64,000 nt of DNA, taken from assembly GCA_033675545.1 (NCBI GenBank), contig JAWDGP010007163.1, positions 1 to 64,000 on the forward strand, in the 5' to 3' direction. This DNA is from Elysia crispata. Its lineage: Eukaryota; Mollusca; Gastropoda; Plakobranchidae. Numbering within the stretch: position 1 is the stretch's first letter; each line of letters begins with the position of its first letter. Shown one piece after another: positions 34,181 to 47,480 of the stretch. The notes under the pieces were generated by a model. The model made no database searches. It was not told the origin of the DNA and was given only the letters and a program-made list of their open reading frames with translations. The position numbers were made by a program, and so were the translations under genes.

Positions 34181-36880
34181 TAGGAGGAGGAGTAGATGTA
34201 GATGTAGATGTAGGAGGAGGAGGAGTGGATGTAGTAGTAGGAGGAGGAGAGGGATGTAGTAGTAGGAGGAGTAGATGTAGTAGGAGGAAGAGGAGTAGAT
34301 GGAGTAGTAGGAGGAGGAGTAGTTTTTGTAGTATGAGGAGGAGGAGTAGGATGAGTAAATGAAGGAGGAGGAGTAGATGTAGTAGGAGGAGAAAGATTAG
34401 ATGTAGTAGGAGGAGGAGGAGTGAATGTAGTAGTAGTAGGAGGAGTTGATGTCATATGAGGAGGAGTGGATGTAGTAGGAGGAGGAGGAGTGGATGTAGT
34501 AGGAGGAGGAGGAGTAGATGTAGTAGGAGGAGGAGGAGTAGATGTAGTAGTAGGAGTAGGAGTAGTAGTAGGAGTAGATGTAGATGTAGGAGGAGTAAGA
34601 GGATGAGATGTAGATGTAGATGTAGGAGGAGGAGAAAGAGGAGATGTAGATGTAGATGTAAGAGAAGTAGGAGGAGTAGATGTAGATGTAGATGTAGGAG
34701 GAGGAGGAGTAGATGTAGATGTAGATGTAGGAGTAGGAGGAGTAGATGTAGATGTAGATGTAAGAGTAGGAGGAGTAGATGTAGATGTAGATGTAGGAGT
34801 AGGAGGAGGAGTAGATGTAGATGTAGATGTAGGAGTAGGAGGAGTAGATGTAGATGTAGATGTAGGAGTAGGAGGAGTAGATGTAGATGTAGATGAAGGA
34901 GGAGGAGGAGTAGATGTAGATGTAGATGTAGGAGGAGGAGGAGGAGTAGATGTAGATCTTTATGTAGGAGGAGGGGGAGGAGTAGATGTAGATCTTTATG
35001 TAGGAGGAGGAGGCGTAGATGTAGAGATCTTTATGCTGAGGAGGAGGGAGTAGATGTAGAGGGAGGAGTAGATGTAGGAGGAGGAGGAGTAGATGTAGAG
35101 TAGATGTAGGAGGAGGAGGAGTAGATGTAGAATGTAGGAGGAGGAGAGGAGTAGATGTAGGAGTAGTAGGAGGAGTAGGAGGAGTAGATGTAGATGTAGA
35201 TGTAGGAGGAGGGGGAGGAGTAGGAGTAGATATGTAGGAGGAGTAGGAGGAGTAGATAGATCTTTTATGTAGGAGGAGGAGGAGTAGATAGATCTTTATG
35301 TAGGAGGAGGAGGAGTAGATGTAGTAGAATGTAGGAGGAGAGGAGGAGGAGTAGATGTAGATCTTTATGTAGGAGGAGGGGGAGGATTAGATTTAGATCT
35401 TGATGTAGGAGGAGGAGGAGGAGTAGATGTAGTAGAATGTAGGAGGAGAAGTAGATGTAGTAGGAGGAGAGATCTTTATGTTAGGAGGAGGGGGAGTAGA
35501 TGTAGATGTAGTAGTAGGAGGAGGGGGAGGAGTAGATGTAGTATGTTGCGGAGGAGGAGGGGGAGAGTAGATGTAGGTAGGAGGAGGAGGAGGGAGTAGA
35601 TGTAGTATGTAGGAGGAGGGGGAGGAGGAGTAGATGTAGTATGTAGGAGGAGGGGAGGAGTAGATGTAGATGTAGAAGGAGAGGAGGATTAGATGATGTA
35701 GGAGGAGGAGTAGATGTAGTAGGAGGAGGAGGAGGAGTAGATGTAGAGTAGGAGGAGGAGGAGGAGAGATGTAGTAGATCTTTATGTAGGAGGAGGAGGA
35801 GTAGATGTAGTAGGAGGAGGAGGAGGGGAGTAGATGTATGTAGGAGGGGGAGGAGTAGATGTAGATCTTTATGTAGGAGGAGGGGGAGGATTAGATGTAG
35901 ATCTTTATGTAGGAGGAGGGGGAGGAGTAGATGTAGATCTTTATGTAGGAGGAGGGGGAGGAATAGATGTAGATGTAGATGTAGAAGGAGGAGGAGGAGT
36001 AGATGTAGATGTAGGAGGAGTCGAGGAGTAGATGTAGGGTAGGTAGGAGGAGGAGGAGGAGTAGATGTAGAGTAGATGTAGGAGTAGGAGTAGTAGGATG
36101 TAGTAGTAGGAGTAGGAGGGTAGATGTAGATGTAGTAGGAGGAGGAGTAGATGTAGATTTAGATGTAGGAGGAGGAGTAGAGGAGTAGATGTAGATAGTA
36201 GTAGAAGGAGCAGTAGAAGTAGTAGTAGTAGGAGGAGGAGTAGATGTAGTTGTAGTAGGAGGAGGAGGAGTAGAAGTAGTAGGAGTAGGAGTAGATGTAG
36301 TAGGAGGAGGGAGGAGGAGTATGTAGTAGGAGGAGGAGGAGTAGGAGGAGATGTAGATGTAGGAGTAGGAGGAGATGTAGATGTAGGAGTAGGAGGAGGG
36401 GAGTAGATGTAGTAGGAGGAGGAGGAGTAGATGTAGGAGGAGGAGGAGTAGATGTAGAAGGAGGAGAAGGAGGAGTAGATGTAGTAGGAGGAGATGTAGT
36501 AGTAGTAGGAGGAGGAGGAGTAGAATTAGGAGGAGGAGGAGTAGAATTAGGAGGAGGAGGAGTAGATGTAGGAGGAGGAGTAAATGTAGGAGGAGAAGGA
36601 GGAGAGGTAGATGCAGGAAAAGGAGGAGGAGGAATAGTTGTAGGAGGAGGAGAATGAGGATTAGATGTAGGAGGAGGAGAAGTAGATGTAGCAGGAGGAG
36701 GAGGAGTAGATGTAGTAGGAGGAGGAGTAGATGTAGTAGGAGGAGTGGATGTAGTAGGAGGAGTAGATGTAGTAGGAGGAGGAGGATGTAGGATGTAGTA
36801 GTAGGTGGAGTAGATGTAGGAGGAGTAGGAGTAGATGTAGTAGGAGGAGGAGATGTAGGGGAGGAGAGTAGATGTAGTAG
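34181..36880 (+). repeat. Left GATGTA-rich flank block with GATCTTTATG cassettes
   Basis: GATGTAGATGTAGATGTA followed by several GGA triplets is the common form. About a dozen copies of a cassette containing AGATCTTTATGTAGGAGG interrupt it between 34950 and 35950. This block closely resembles 48650-52130 on the other side of the core. Confidence 0.88.
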
Positions 36881-39800
36881 GAGGAGGAGTAGATGTAGTA
36901 GGAGGAGGAGTAGATGCAGTAGGAGGAGGAGTGGATGTAGTAGGAGGAGTGGATGTAGTAGAAGGAGGAGTAGATGTAGTAGTAGGAGGAGTATATGTAG
37001 TAGGAGAAGGAGTAGATGTAGTAGGAGGAGGAGTAGATGTAGTAGGAGGAGGAGTAGATGTAGTAGGAGGAGGAGGAGGAGTGGATGTAGTAGGAGGAGG
37101 AGGAGTGGATGTAGTAGGAGGAGGAGGAGTAGATGTAGTAGGAGGAGGAGTGGATGTAGTAGGAGGAGGAGTAGATGTAGTAGGAGGAGGAGGAGTAGAT
37201 GTAGTAAGAGGAGAAGGAGTAGATGTAGTAGGAGGAGGAGTAGATGTAGTAGGAGAAGGAGGAGTAGATGTAGTTGTAGGAGGAGGAGTAGATGTAGTAG
37301 GAGGAGGAGTAGATGTAGGAGGAGGAGGAGTGGATGTAGTAGGAGGAGGAGGAGTAGATGTAGTAGGAGGAGGAGGAGTAGATGTAGTAGGAGGAGGAGG
37401 AGTAGATGTAGTAGTAGGAGGAGGAGTAGATGTAGTAGTAGGAGGAGGAGTAGATGTGAAAGGAGAAGGAGGAGGAGCAGATGTAGGAGGAGGAGGAGTA
37501 GATGTGATAGTAGGAGGAGGAGGAGTAGATGTAGATGTAGATGTTGTAGGAGGAGGAGTAGATGTAGTAGGAGGAGGAGTAGATGTAGTAGGAGGAGGAG
37601 TAGATGTAGTAGGAGGAGGAGGAGTAGATGTAGTAGGAGGAGGAGTAGATGTAGTAGGAGGAGGAGTAGATGTAGTAGTAGGAGGAGGACTAGATGTAGT
37701 AGTAGGAGGAGGAGTAGATGTAGTAGGAGGAGGAGTAGATGTAGTAGGAGGAGGAGGAGTAGATGTAGTAGGAGGAGGAGGAGTAGATGTAGTAGGAGGA
37801 GGAGTAGATGTAGTATTAGGAGGAGGAGTAGATGTAGTAGGAGGAGGAGTAGATGTAGTAGGAGGAGGAGTAGATGTAGTAGGAGGAGGAGGAGTAGATG
37901 TAGTAGGAGGAGGAGGAGTAGATGTAGTAGTAGGAGGAGGAGTAGATGTAGTAGGAGGAGGAGGAGTAGATGTAGTAGGAGGAGGAGTAGATGTAGTAGT
38001 AGGAGGAGGAGTAGATGTAGTAGGAGGAGGAGGAGTGGATGTAGTAGTAGGAGGAGGAGTAGATGTAGTAGGAGGAGGAGTAGATGTAGTAGGAGGAGGA
38101 GTGGATGTAGTAGGAGGAGGAGTAGATGTAGTAGGAGGAGGAGTAGATGTAGTAGGAGGAGGAGTAGATGTAGTAGGAGGCGGAGTAGATGTGGTAGTAG
38201 GAGGAAGAGTAGATGTAGAAGGAGGAGAAGGAGGAGTAGATGTAGTAGGAGGAGAAGGAGGAGATGGAGATATAGATGTAGGAGGAGGAGGAGTAGATGT
38301 AGAAGGAGGAGTAGATGTAGTAGGAGTAGGAGGAGTAGATGTAGTAGGAGAAGGAGGAGTAGATGTAGTAGGAGAAGGAGGAGTAGATGTAGTAGGAGAA
38401 GGAGGAGTAGATGTAGTAGTAGGAGGAGTAGATGTAGTAGGAGAAGGAGGAGTAGATGTAGTAGGAGTGGAAGTAGGTAGTAGTAGGTGGTAAGTAGGTG
38501 TAGCAGGAGGAGGAGTAGATGTAGTAGGAGGAGGAGGAGTAGATGTAGTAGGAGGAGGAGTATTTGTAGTAGGAGGAGGAGTGGATGTAACAGGAGGAGG
38601 AGTAGATGTAGCAGGAGGAGGAGTGGATGTAGCAGGAGGAGGAGTAGATGTAGCAGGAGGAGGAGTAGATGTAGCAGGAGGAGGAGTAGATGTAGCAGGA
38701 GGAGGAGTAGATGTAGCAGGAGGAGGAGTGGATGTAGCAGGAGGAGGAGTAGATGTAGCAGGAGGAGGAGTAGATGTAGCAGGAGGAGGAGTAGATGTAG
38801 CAGGAGGAGGAGTGGATGTAGCAGGAGGAGGAGTAGATGTAGTAGGAGGAGGAGGAGTAGATGCAGTAGGAGAAGGAGTAGATGCAATAGGAGGAGGAGT
38901 AGATGTAGTAGAAGGAGGAGTGGATGTAGTAGAAGGAGGAGTGGATGTAGTAGGAGGAGGAGGAGTAGATGTAGCAGGAGGAGGAGTAGATGTAGTAGGA
39001 GGAGGAGGAGTAGATGTAGCAGGAGGAGGAGTAGATGTAGCAGGAGGAGGAGTAGATGTAGCAGGAGGAGGAGGAGTAGATGTAGTAGGAGGAGGAGTGG
39101 TATAGCAGGAGGAGGAGTAGATGTAGCAGGAGGAGGAGTAGATGTTGTAGTAGGAGGAGAGGAGTAGATATAGTAGTAGGAGGATGAGTGGATGTAGTAG
39201 TAGTAGGAGGAGTAGATGTAGTAGTAGGAGGAGGAGTGGATGTAGCAGGAGGAGGAGGAGTAGATGTAGTAGTAGTAGTAGGAGGAGTAGATGTAGTAGT
39301 AGGAGGAGGAGTGGATGTAGCAGGAGGAGGAGGAGTAGATGTAGTAGGAGGAGGAGTAGATGTAGTTGTAGGAGGAGGAGTAGATGTAGTAGGAGAAGGA
39401 GGAGTAGATGTAGTAGTAGGAGGAGGAGTAGATGTAGTAGGAGGAGGAGGAGTAGATGTAGTAGGAGGAGGAGGAGTAGATGTAGTAGTAGGAGGAGGAG
39501 TAGATGTAGTAGTAGGAGGAGGAGTAGATGTAGTAGGAGGAGGAGTAGATGTAGTAGGAGGAGGAGGAGTGGATGTAGTAGGAGGAGGAGTAGATGTAGT
39601 AGGAGGAGGAGGAGTAGATGTAGTAGTAGGAGGAGGAGTGGATGTAGTAGGAGGAGGAGGAGTAGATGTAGTAGGAGGAGTGGATGTAGTAGTAGGAGGA
39701 GGAGTGGATGTAGTAGTAGGAGGAGTGGATGTAGTAGTAGGAGGAGGAGTAGATGTAGTAGGAGGAGGAGGAGTAGATGTAGTAGTAGGAGGAGGAGTAG

Positions 39801-42800
39801 ATGTAGTAGGAGGAGGAGGAGTAGATGTAGTAGGAGGAGGAGGAGTAGATGTAGTAGTAGGAGGAGGAGTAGATGTAGTAGGAGGAGGAGGAGTAGATGT
39901 AGTAGTAGGAGGAGGAGTAGATGTAGTAGTAGGAGGAGGAGTAGATGTAGTAGGAGGAGGAGGAGTAGATGTAGATGTAGATGTAGGAGGAGGAGGAGGA
40001 ATAGATGTAGTACGAGGAGGAGTGTAGTAGTGTAGGAGTGGGAGGAGGATGTAGTAGGAGGAGGTAGATGTAGTAGTTGGAGGAGGAGTGGATGTAGTAG
40101 TAGAAGGAGGAGTGGATGTAGTCGGAGGAGGAGGAGTAGATGTAATACGAGGAGGAGTGGAGGTAGTAGGAGGAGGAGGAGTAGATGTAGTAGAAGGAGG
40201 AGGAGTGGATGTAGTAGTAGGAGGAGGAGTGGATGTAGTAGGAGGAGGAGGAGATGTAGTAGTAGTAGGAGTAGGTGTAGTAGTAGGAGGAGGAGTAGAT
40301 GTAATAGTAGGAGGAGTAGGAGTAGTAGTAGTAGGAGTAGTAGGATGTAGTAGTAGGAGGAGGGAGTAGATGTAGTAGTAGGAGGAGGAGTAGATGTAGT
40401 AGGAGGAGGAGGAGTAGATGTAGTAGGAGGAGGAGTAGATGTAGTAGTAGGAGGAGGAGTAGATGTAGTAGGAGGAGGAGTAGATGTAGTAGGAGGAGGA
40501 GTAGATGTAGTAGGAGGAGGAGTAGATGTAGTAGGAGGAGGAGTAGATGTAGTAGGAGGAGGAGTAGATGTAGTAGGAGGAGGAGTAGATGTAGTAGGAG
40601 GAGGAGTAGATGTAGTAGTAGGAGGAGTAGATGTAGTAGGAGGAGGAGTAGATGTAGTAGTAGGAGGAGGAGTAGATGTAGTAGTAGGAGGAGGAGTAGA
40701 TGTAGTAGTAGGAGGAGGAGTAGATGTAGTAGTAGGAGGAGGAGTAGATGTAGTAGGAGGAGGAGTAGATGTAGTAGTAGTAGGAGGAGGAGTAGATGTA
40801 GTAGTAGGAGGAGGAGTGGATGTAGCAGGAGGAGGAGTAGATGTAGTAGTAGTAGGAGGAGTAGATGTAGTAGTAGGAGGAGGAGTAGATGTAGCAGGAG
40901 GAGGAGGAGTAGATGTAGTAGTAGGAGGAGGAGTAGATGTAGTAGTAGGAGGAGGAGTAGATGTAGTAGGAGGAGGAGGAGTGGATGTAGTAGGAGGAGG
41001 AGTGGATGTAGTAGTAGGAGGAGGAGTAGATGTAGTAGTAGGAGGAGGAGTAGATGTAGTAGTAGGAGGAGTAGATGTAGTAGTAGGAGGAGGAGTGGAT
41101 GTAGTAGTAGGAGGAGGAGTGGATGTAGTAGGAGGAGGAATTGATGTAGTAGTGAGAGGAGGAGTGGATGTAGTAGGAGGGAGAGATGTAGTAGTAGGAA
41201 GAGGAGTGGATGTAGTGGGAGGGAGGAGGAGTAGATGTAGTAGAGGAGGAGGAGTAGATGTAGTAGGAGGAGGAGGAGTAGATGTAGTAGGAGGTAGGAG
41301 GAGGAGTGGATGTAGTAGGAGGAGGAGTGGATGTAGTAGGAGGAGGAGTGGATGTAGTAGGAGGAGGAGGAGATGTAGTAGTAGTAGGAGGAGAAGTAGT
41401 AGTAGTAGGAGGAGAAGAAGAAGAAGGAGGAGGAGAAGATGTAGTAGAAGGAGGAGGAGTAGATGTAGTAGTGGGAGGAGTAGATGTAGTAGGAGGAGGG
41501 GAGTAGTAGTAGTAGGAGGAGAAGTAGATGTAGTAGGAGGAGGAGGATTAAATGTAGTAGTAGGAGGAGGAGTAGATGTAGTAGGAGGATGAGTTGTTGT
41601 AGTAGTAGGAGGAGTAGATGTAGTAGGAGGAGGAGGAGTAGATGTCGTAGGAGGAGGAGAAGTAGATGTAGTAGTAGGAGGAGGAGTAGATGTAGTAGGA
41701 GGAGGAGGAGTTAATGTAGTAGGAGGAGGAGTAGATGTAGTAGGAGGAGGAGGAGTAGATGTAGTAGGAGGAGGAGAAGTAGATGTAGTAGTAGGAGGAG
41801 GAGTGGATGTATTAGGAGGAGTGAGTTGATGTAGTAGTGGGAGGAGAGTAGCATGTAGTAGGAGTAGGAGGAGGAGTAAGGAGAGTAGTAGTAGTATGAG
41901 GAGGAGTAGATGTAGTAGTAGGAGGAGGAGTAGATGTAGTAGGAGGAGGAGGAGTAGATGTAGTAGGAGGAGGAGGAGTAGATGTAGTAGGAGGAGGAGG
42001 AGTAGATGTAGTAGGAGGAGGAGGAGTAGATGTAGTAGTAGGAGGAGGAGGAGTAGATGTCGTAGGAGGAGGAGGAGTAGATGTAGTAGTAGGAGGAGGA
42101 CTTGATGTAGTAGTAGGAGGAGGAGTAGATGTAGTAGGAGGAGGAGTAGATGTAGTAGGAGGAGGAGGAGTGGATGTAGTAGGAGGAGGAGGAGTAGATG
42201 TAGTAGGAGGAGGAGTAGATGTAGTAGGAGGAGGAGTAGATGTAGTAGGAGGAGGAGTAGATGTAGTAGGAGGAGGAGTAGATGTAGTAGTAGGAGGAGG
42301 AGTAGATGTAGTAGGAGGAGGAGTAGATGTAGTAGTAGGAGGAGGAGTAGATGTAGTAGTAGGAGGAGGAGTAGATGTAGTAGGAGGAGGAGGAGTAGAT
42401 GTAGTAGGAGGAGGAGGAGTAGATGTAGTAGTAGGAGGAGGAGTAGATGTAGTAGGAGGAGGAGGAGTAGATGTAGTAGGAGGAGGAGTTGATGAAGTAG
42501 GAGGTGAAAAGGATGTTGTAGGAGGAGGAGAAGTAGATGTAGTAGGAGGAGGAGTAGATGTAGTAGGAGGAGGAGTAGATGTAGTAGTAGGAGGAGGAGT
42601 AGATGTAGTAGTAGGAGGAGGAGTAGATGTAGTAGTAGGAGGAGGAGTAGATGTAGTAGGAGGAGGAGTGGATGTAGTAGGAGGAGGAGTGGATGTAGTA
42701 GGAGGAGGAGTAGATGTAGTAGGAGGAGGAGAAGTAGATGTAGTAGTAGGAGGAGGAGTAGATGTAGTAGGAGGAGGAGTGGATGTAGTAGGAGGAGGAG

Positions 42801-45800
42801 TAGATGTAGTAGTAGTAGGAGGAGTAGATGTAGTAGTAGGAGGAGTAGATGTAGTTTTAGGAGGAGGAGTAGATGTAGTAGAAGGAGGAGGAGAGTAGTT
42901 GTAGTAGGAGGAGGTGGAGGAGTAGTTGTAGTAGGAGGAGGAGGGGTAGATGTAGTAGTAGTAGGAGGAGTAGATGTAGTAGTAGGAGGAGTAGATGTAG
43001 TAGTGGGAGGAGTAGATGTAGTAGTAGGAGGAGAAGGAGTAGATGTGTAGCAGGAGGAGGAGTGGATGTAGCAGGAGGAGGAGTAGATGTAGTAGGAGAA
43101 GGAGTAGATGTAGTAGGAGAAGGAGGAGTAGATGTAGTAGGAGGAGGAGTAGAAGTAGTAGTAGGAGGAGGAGGAGTAGATGTAGTAGTAGGAGGAGGAG
43201 TAGATGTAGTAGGAGGAGGAGGAGTAGATGTAGTAGGAGGAGGAGTAGATGTAATAGGAGGAGGAGGAGTAGATTTAGTAGGAGGAGGAGGAGTAGATGT
43301 AGTAGGAGGAGGAGGAGTGGATGTAGTAGGAGGAGGAGGAGGAGTGGATGTAGTAGGAGGAGGAGTGGATGTAGTAGGAGGAGGAGGAGTGGATGTAGTA
43401 GGAGGAGGAGTAGATGTAGTAGTAGGAGGAGGAGTAGATGTAGTAGTAGGAGGAGGAGTGGATGTAGTAGTAGGAGGAGGAGGAGTGGATGTAGTAGGAG
43501 GAGGAGTGGATGTAGTAGTAGGAGGAGGAGTAGATGTAGTAGGAGGAGGAGGAGTGGATGTAGTAGTAGGAGGAGGAGTAGATGTAGTAGTAGGAGGAGG
43601 AGTAGATGTAGTAGTAGGAGGAGGAGTAGATGTAGTAGTAGGAGGAGGAGTAGATGTAGTAGGAGGAGGAGTAGATGTAGTTGTAGGAGGAGGAGTAGAT
43701 GTCGTAGGAGGAGGAGGGGTAGATGTAGTAGTAGGAGGAGGAGGAGTAGATGTAGTAGGAGGAGGAGTAGATGTAGTAGTAGGAGGAGGAGAAGTAAATG
43801 TAGTAGGAGGAGGAGGAGTAGATGTAGTAGGAGGAGGAGGAGTGGATGTAGTAGGAGGAGGAGTGGATGTAGTAGGAGGAGGAGTAGATGTAGTAGGAGG
43901 AGGAGTAGATGTAGTAGGAGGAGGAGTAGATGTAGTAGGAGGAGGAGTGGATGTAGTAGGAGGAGGAGTAGATGTAGTAGGAGGAGGAGTAGATGTAGTA
44001 GGAGGAGGAGGAGTGGATGTAGTTGTAGGAGGAGGTGTGGATTTAGTAGTAGTAGGAGGAGGAGTAAATGTAGGAGGAGGGGGAGTGGATGTAGTTGTAG
44101 GAGGAGGAGTGGATGTAGTAGGAGGAGGAGGAGGAGTGGATGTAGTAGTAGGAGGAGTGGATGTAGTTGTAGGAGGAGGAGTGGATGTAGTAGTAGGAGG
44201 AGGAGTAGATGTAGTTGTAGGAGGAGGAGTAGATGTAGTAGGAGGAGGAGTAGATGTAGTAGGAGGAGGAGTAGATGTAGTAGGAGGAGGAGGAGTAGAT
44301 GTAGCAGGAGGAGGAGTGGATGTAGCAGGAGGAGGAGTGGATGTAGTAGGAGGAGGAGTAGATGTAGTAGGAGGAGGAGGAGTAGATGTAGTAGTAGGAG
44401 GAGGAGTAGATGTAGTAGGAGGAGGAGGAGTAGATGTAGTAGGAGGAGGAGGAGTGGATGTAGTAGGAGGAGGAGTAGATGTAGTAGGAGGAGGAGTAGA
44501 TGTAATAGGAGGAGGAGGAGGAGTGGATGTAGTAGGAGGAGGAGGAGTAGATGTAGTAGGAGGAGGAGGAGTAGATGTAGCAGGAGGAGGAGTAGATGTA
44601 GTAGGAGGAGGAGGAGTAGATGTAGCAGGAGGAGGAGTAGATGTAGTAGGAGGAGGAGGAGTAGATGTAGCAGGAGGAGGAGTAGATGTAGTAGGAGGAG
44701 GAGGAGTAGATGAAGTAGGAGGAGGAGTGGATGTAGTAGGAGGAGGAGTAGATGTAGCAGGAGGAGGAGTAGATGTAGCAGGAGGAGGAGTAGATGTAGC
44801 AGGAGGAGGAGTAGATGTAGCAGGAGGAGGAGTAGATGTAGTAGGAGGAGGAGTAGATGTAGTAGGAGGAGGAGGAGTAGATGTAGTAGGAGGAGGAGGA
44901 GTAGATGTAGTAGGAGGAGGAGGAGTAGATGTAGTAGGAGGAGGAGGAGTAGATGTAGTAGGAGGAGGAGGAGTAGATGTAGTAGGAGGAGGAGGAGTGG
45001 ATGTAGTAGTAGGAGGAGGAGTAGATGTAGTAGTAGGAGGAGGAGTGGATGTAGTAGGAGGAGGAGGAGTAGATGTAGTAGGAGGAGGAGTAGATGTAGT
45101 AGTAGGAGGAGGAGTAGATGTAGTAGGAGGAGGAGTAGATGTAGTAGGAGGAGGAGTGGATGTAGTAGGAGGAGGAGGAGTAGATGTAGTAGGAGGAGGA
45201 GTAGATGTAGTAGGAGGAGGAGTAGATGTAGTAGGAGGAGGAGTAGATGTAGTAGGAGGAGGAGTAGATGTAGTAGGAGGAGGAGTAGATGTAGTAGGAG
45301 GAGGAGTAGATGTAGTAGGAGGAGGAGGAGTGGATGTAGTAGGAGGAGGAGGAGTAGATGTAGTAGGAGGAGGAGTGGATGTAGTAGGAGGAGGAGTAGA
45401 TGTAATAGGAGGAGGAGGAGGAGTGGATGTAGTAGGAGGAGGAGGAGTGGATGTAGTAGGAGGAGGAGTGGATGTAGTAGGAGGAGGAGGAGTAGATGTA
45501 GTAGTAGGAGGAGGAGGAGTGGATGTAGTAGGAGGAGGAGGAGTGGATGTAGTAGGAGGAGGAGTGGATGTAGTAGGAGGAGGAGTGGATGTAGTAGGAG
45601 GAGGAGTGGATGTAGTAGGAGGAGGAGTGGATGTAGTAGGAGGAGGAGGAGTGGATGTAGTAGATGTAGGAGGAGGGAGGGGGAGGAGTAGATGTAGATG
45701 TAGTAGGAGGAGGAGTAGATGTTGTAGGAGGAGGAGGAGTGGATGTAGTAGTAGGAGGAGGAGTAGATGTAGTAGGAGGAGGAGTAGATGTAATAGGAGG

Positions 45801-47480
45801 AGGAGGAGTAGATGTAGTAGGAGGAGGAGGGAGTAGGAGAAGGAGTAGATGTAGGAGGAGGAGTAGATGTAGCAGGAGGAGGAGTAGATGTAGCAGGAGG
45901 AGGAGTAGATGTAGCAGGAGGAGGAGTAGATGTAGCAGGAGGAGGAGTAGATGTAGCAGGAGGAGGAGTAGATGTAGCAGGAGGAGGAGTAGATGTAGCA
46001 GGAGGAGGAGTGGATGTAACAGGAGGAGGAGAAGTGGATGTAGTAGGAGGAGGAGTAAATGTAGGAGGAGGAGGGGGAGTGGATGTAGTAGTAGGAGGAG
46101 GAGTGGATGTAGTAGGAGGAGGAGTGGATGTAGTAGTAGGAGGAGGAGTGGATGTAGTAGTAGGAGGAGGAGTGGATGTAGTAGGAGGAGGAGGAGTGGA
46201 TGTAGTAGTAGGAGGAGGAGTGGATGTAGTAGGAGGAGGAGGAGTGGATGTAGTAGTAGGAGGAGGAGTGGATGTAGTAGGAGGAGGAGGAGTGGATGTA
46301 GTAGGAGGAGGAGTGGATGTAGTAGTAGGAGGAGGAGTGGATGTAGTAGGAGGAGGAGGAGTGGATGTAGTAGGAGGAGGAGTGGATGTAGTAGGAGGAG
46401 GAGTGGATGTAGTAGGAGGAGGAGGAGTAGATGTAGTAGTAGGAGGAGGAGTGGATGTAGTAGGAGGAGGAGTGGATGTAGTAGTAGGAGGAGGAGTGGA
46501 TGTAGTAGGAGGAGGAGTAGATGTAGTAGGAGGAGGAGTAGATGTAGTAGGAGGAGGAGTAGATGTAGTAGGAGGAGGAGTAGATGTAGTAGGAGGAGGA
46601 GGAGTAGATGTAGTAGGAGGAGGAGTAGATGTAGTAGGAGGAGGAGGAGTAGATGTAGTAGGAGGAGGAGGAGTAGATGTTGTAGGAGGAGGAGGAGTAG
46701 ATGTAGTAGGAGGAGGAGGAGTGGATGTAGTAGGAGGAGGAGTAGATGTAGTAGGAGGAGGAGGAGTAGACGTGGTAGGAGGAGGAGGAGGAGTAGATGT
46801 AGTATGAGGAGGAGGAGTAGATATGGTAGTAGTAGGAGGAGGAGTGGATGTAGTAGGAGGAGGAGTGGATGTAGTAGGAGGAGGAGTGGATGTAGTAGGA
46901 GGAGGAGGAGTGGATGTAGTAGGAGGAGGAGGAGTGGATGTAGTAGTAGGAGGAGGAGTGGATGTAGTAGGAGGAGGAGGAGTAGATGTAGTAGGAGGAG
47001 GAGGAGTGGATGTAGTAGGAGGAGGAGGAGTAGATGTAGTAGGAGGAGGAGGAGGAGGAGGAGTAGATGTAGTAGGAGGAGGAGGAGTAGATGTAGTAGG
47101 AGGAGGAGTGGATGTAGTAGGAGGAGGAGTAGATGTAGTAGGAGGAGGAGGAGTAGATGTAGTAGGAGGAGGAGGAGTAGATGTAGTAGGAGGAGGAGTA
47201 GATGTAGTAGTAGGAGGAGCAGTAGATGTAGTAGGAGGGAGGAGGAGTAGATGTAGTAGGAGGAGGAGGAGTAGATGTTGTAGTAGGAGTTGGAGGAGGA
47301 GTAGATGTAATAGGAGGAGGAGGAGGAGTAGATGTAATAGGAGGAGGAGGAGGAGTGGATGTAGTAGGAGGAGGAGGAGTAGATGTAATAGGAGGAGGAG
47401 GAGGAGTGGATGTAGTAGTAGGAGGAGGAGTAGATGTAGTAGTAGGAGGAGGAGGAGGAGTAGATGTAGTAGGAGGAGGA
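36881..47480 (+). repeat. Core satellite: 21/24-bp unit GTAGATGTAGTA-(GGA)n
   Basis: About 10.6 kb of highly homogeneous repeats. The basic 21-mer is GTAGATGTAGTAGGAGGAGGA (given here with one base shared between units); 24- and 27-bp forms have an extra GGA or GTA. Variants are clustered: a GCA-containing form is concentrated at about 38495-39130, 44575-44830 and 45865-46010. A GTG-for-GTA form (AGTGGATG) is concentrated around 46080-46510. Confidence 0.95.

Noticed and set aside
35891..38887. 998-codon minus-strand ORF of Leu/His repeats
   Set aside because: Satellite artefact for the same reason; the opposite strand is equally open with a GGGVDVV type product.
43062..45836. 924-codon plus-strand ORF (VDVVGGG repeats) resembling silk- or elastin-like proteins
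   Set aside because: Superficially like a structural protein, but an overlapping frame gives SRCSRRR repeats over the same DNA. Frame conservation follows from triplet slippage.
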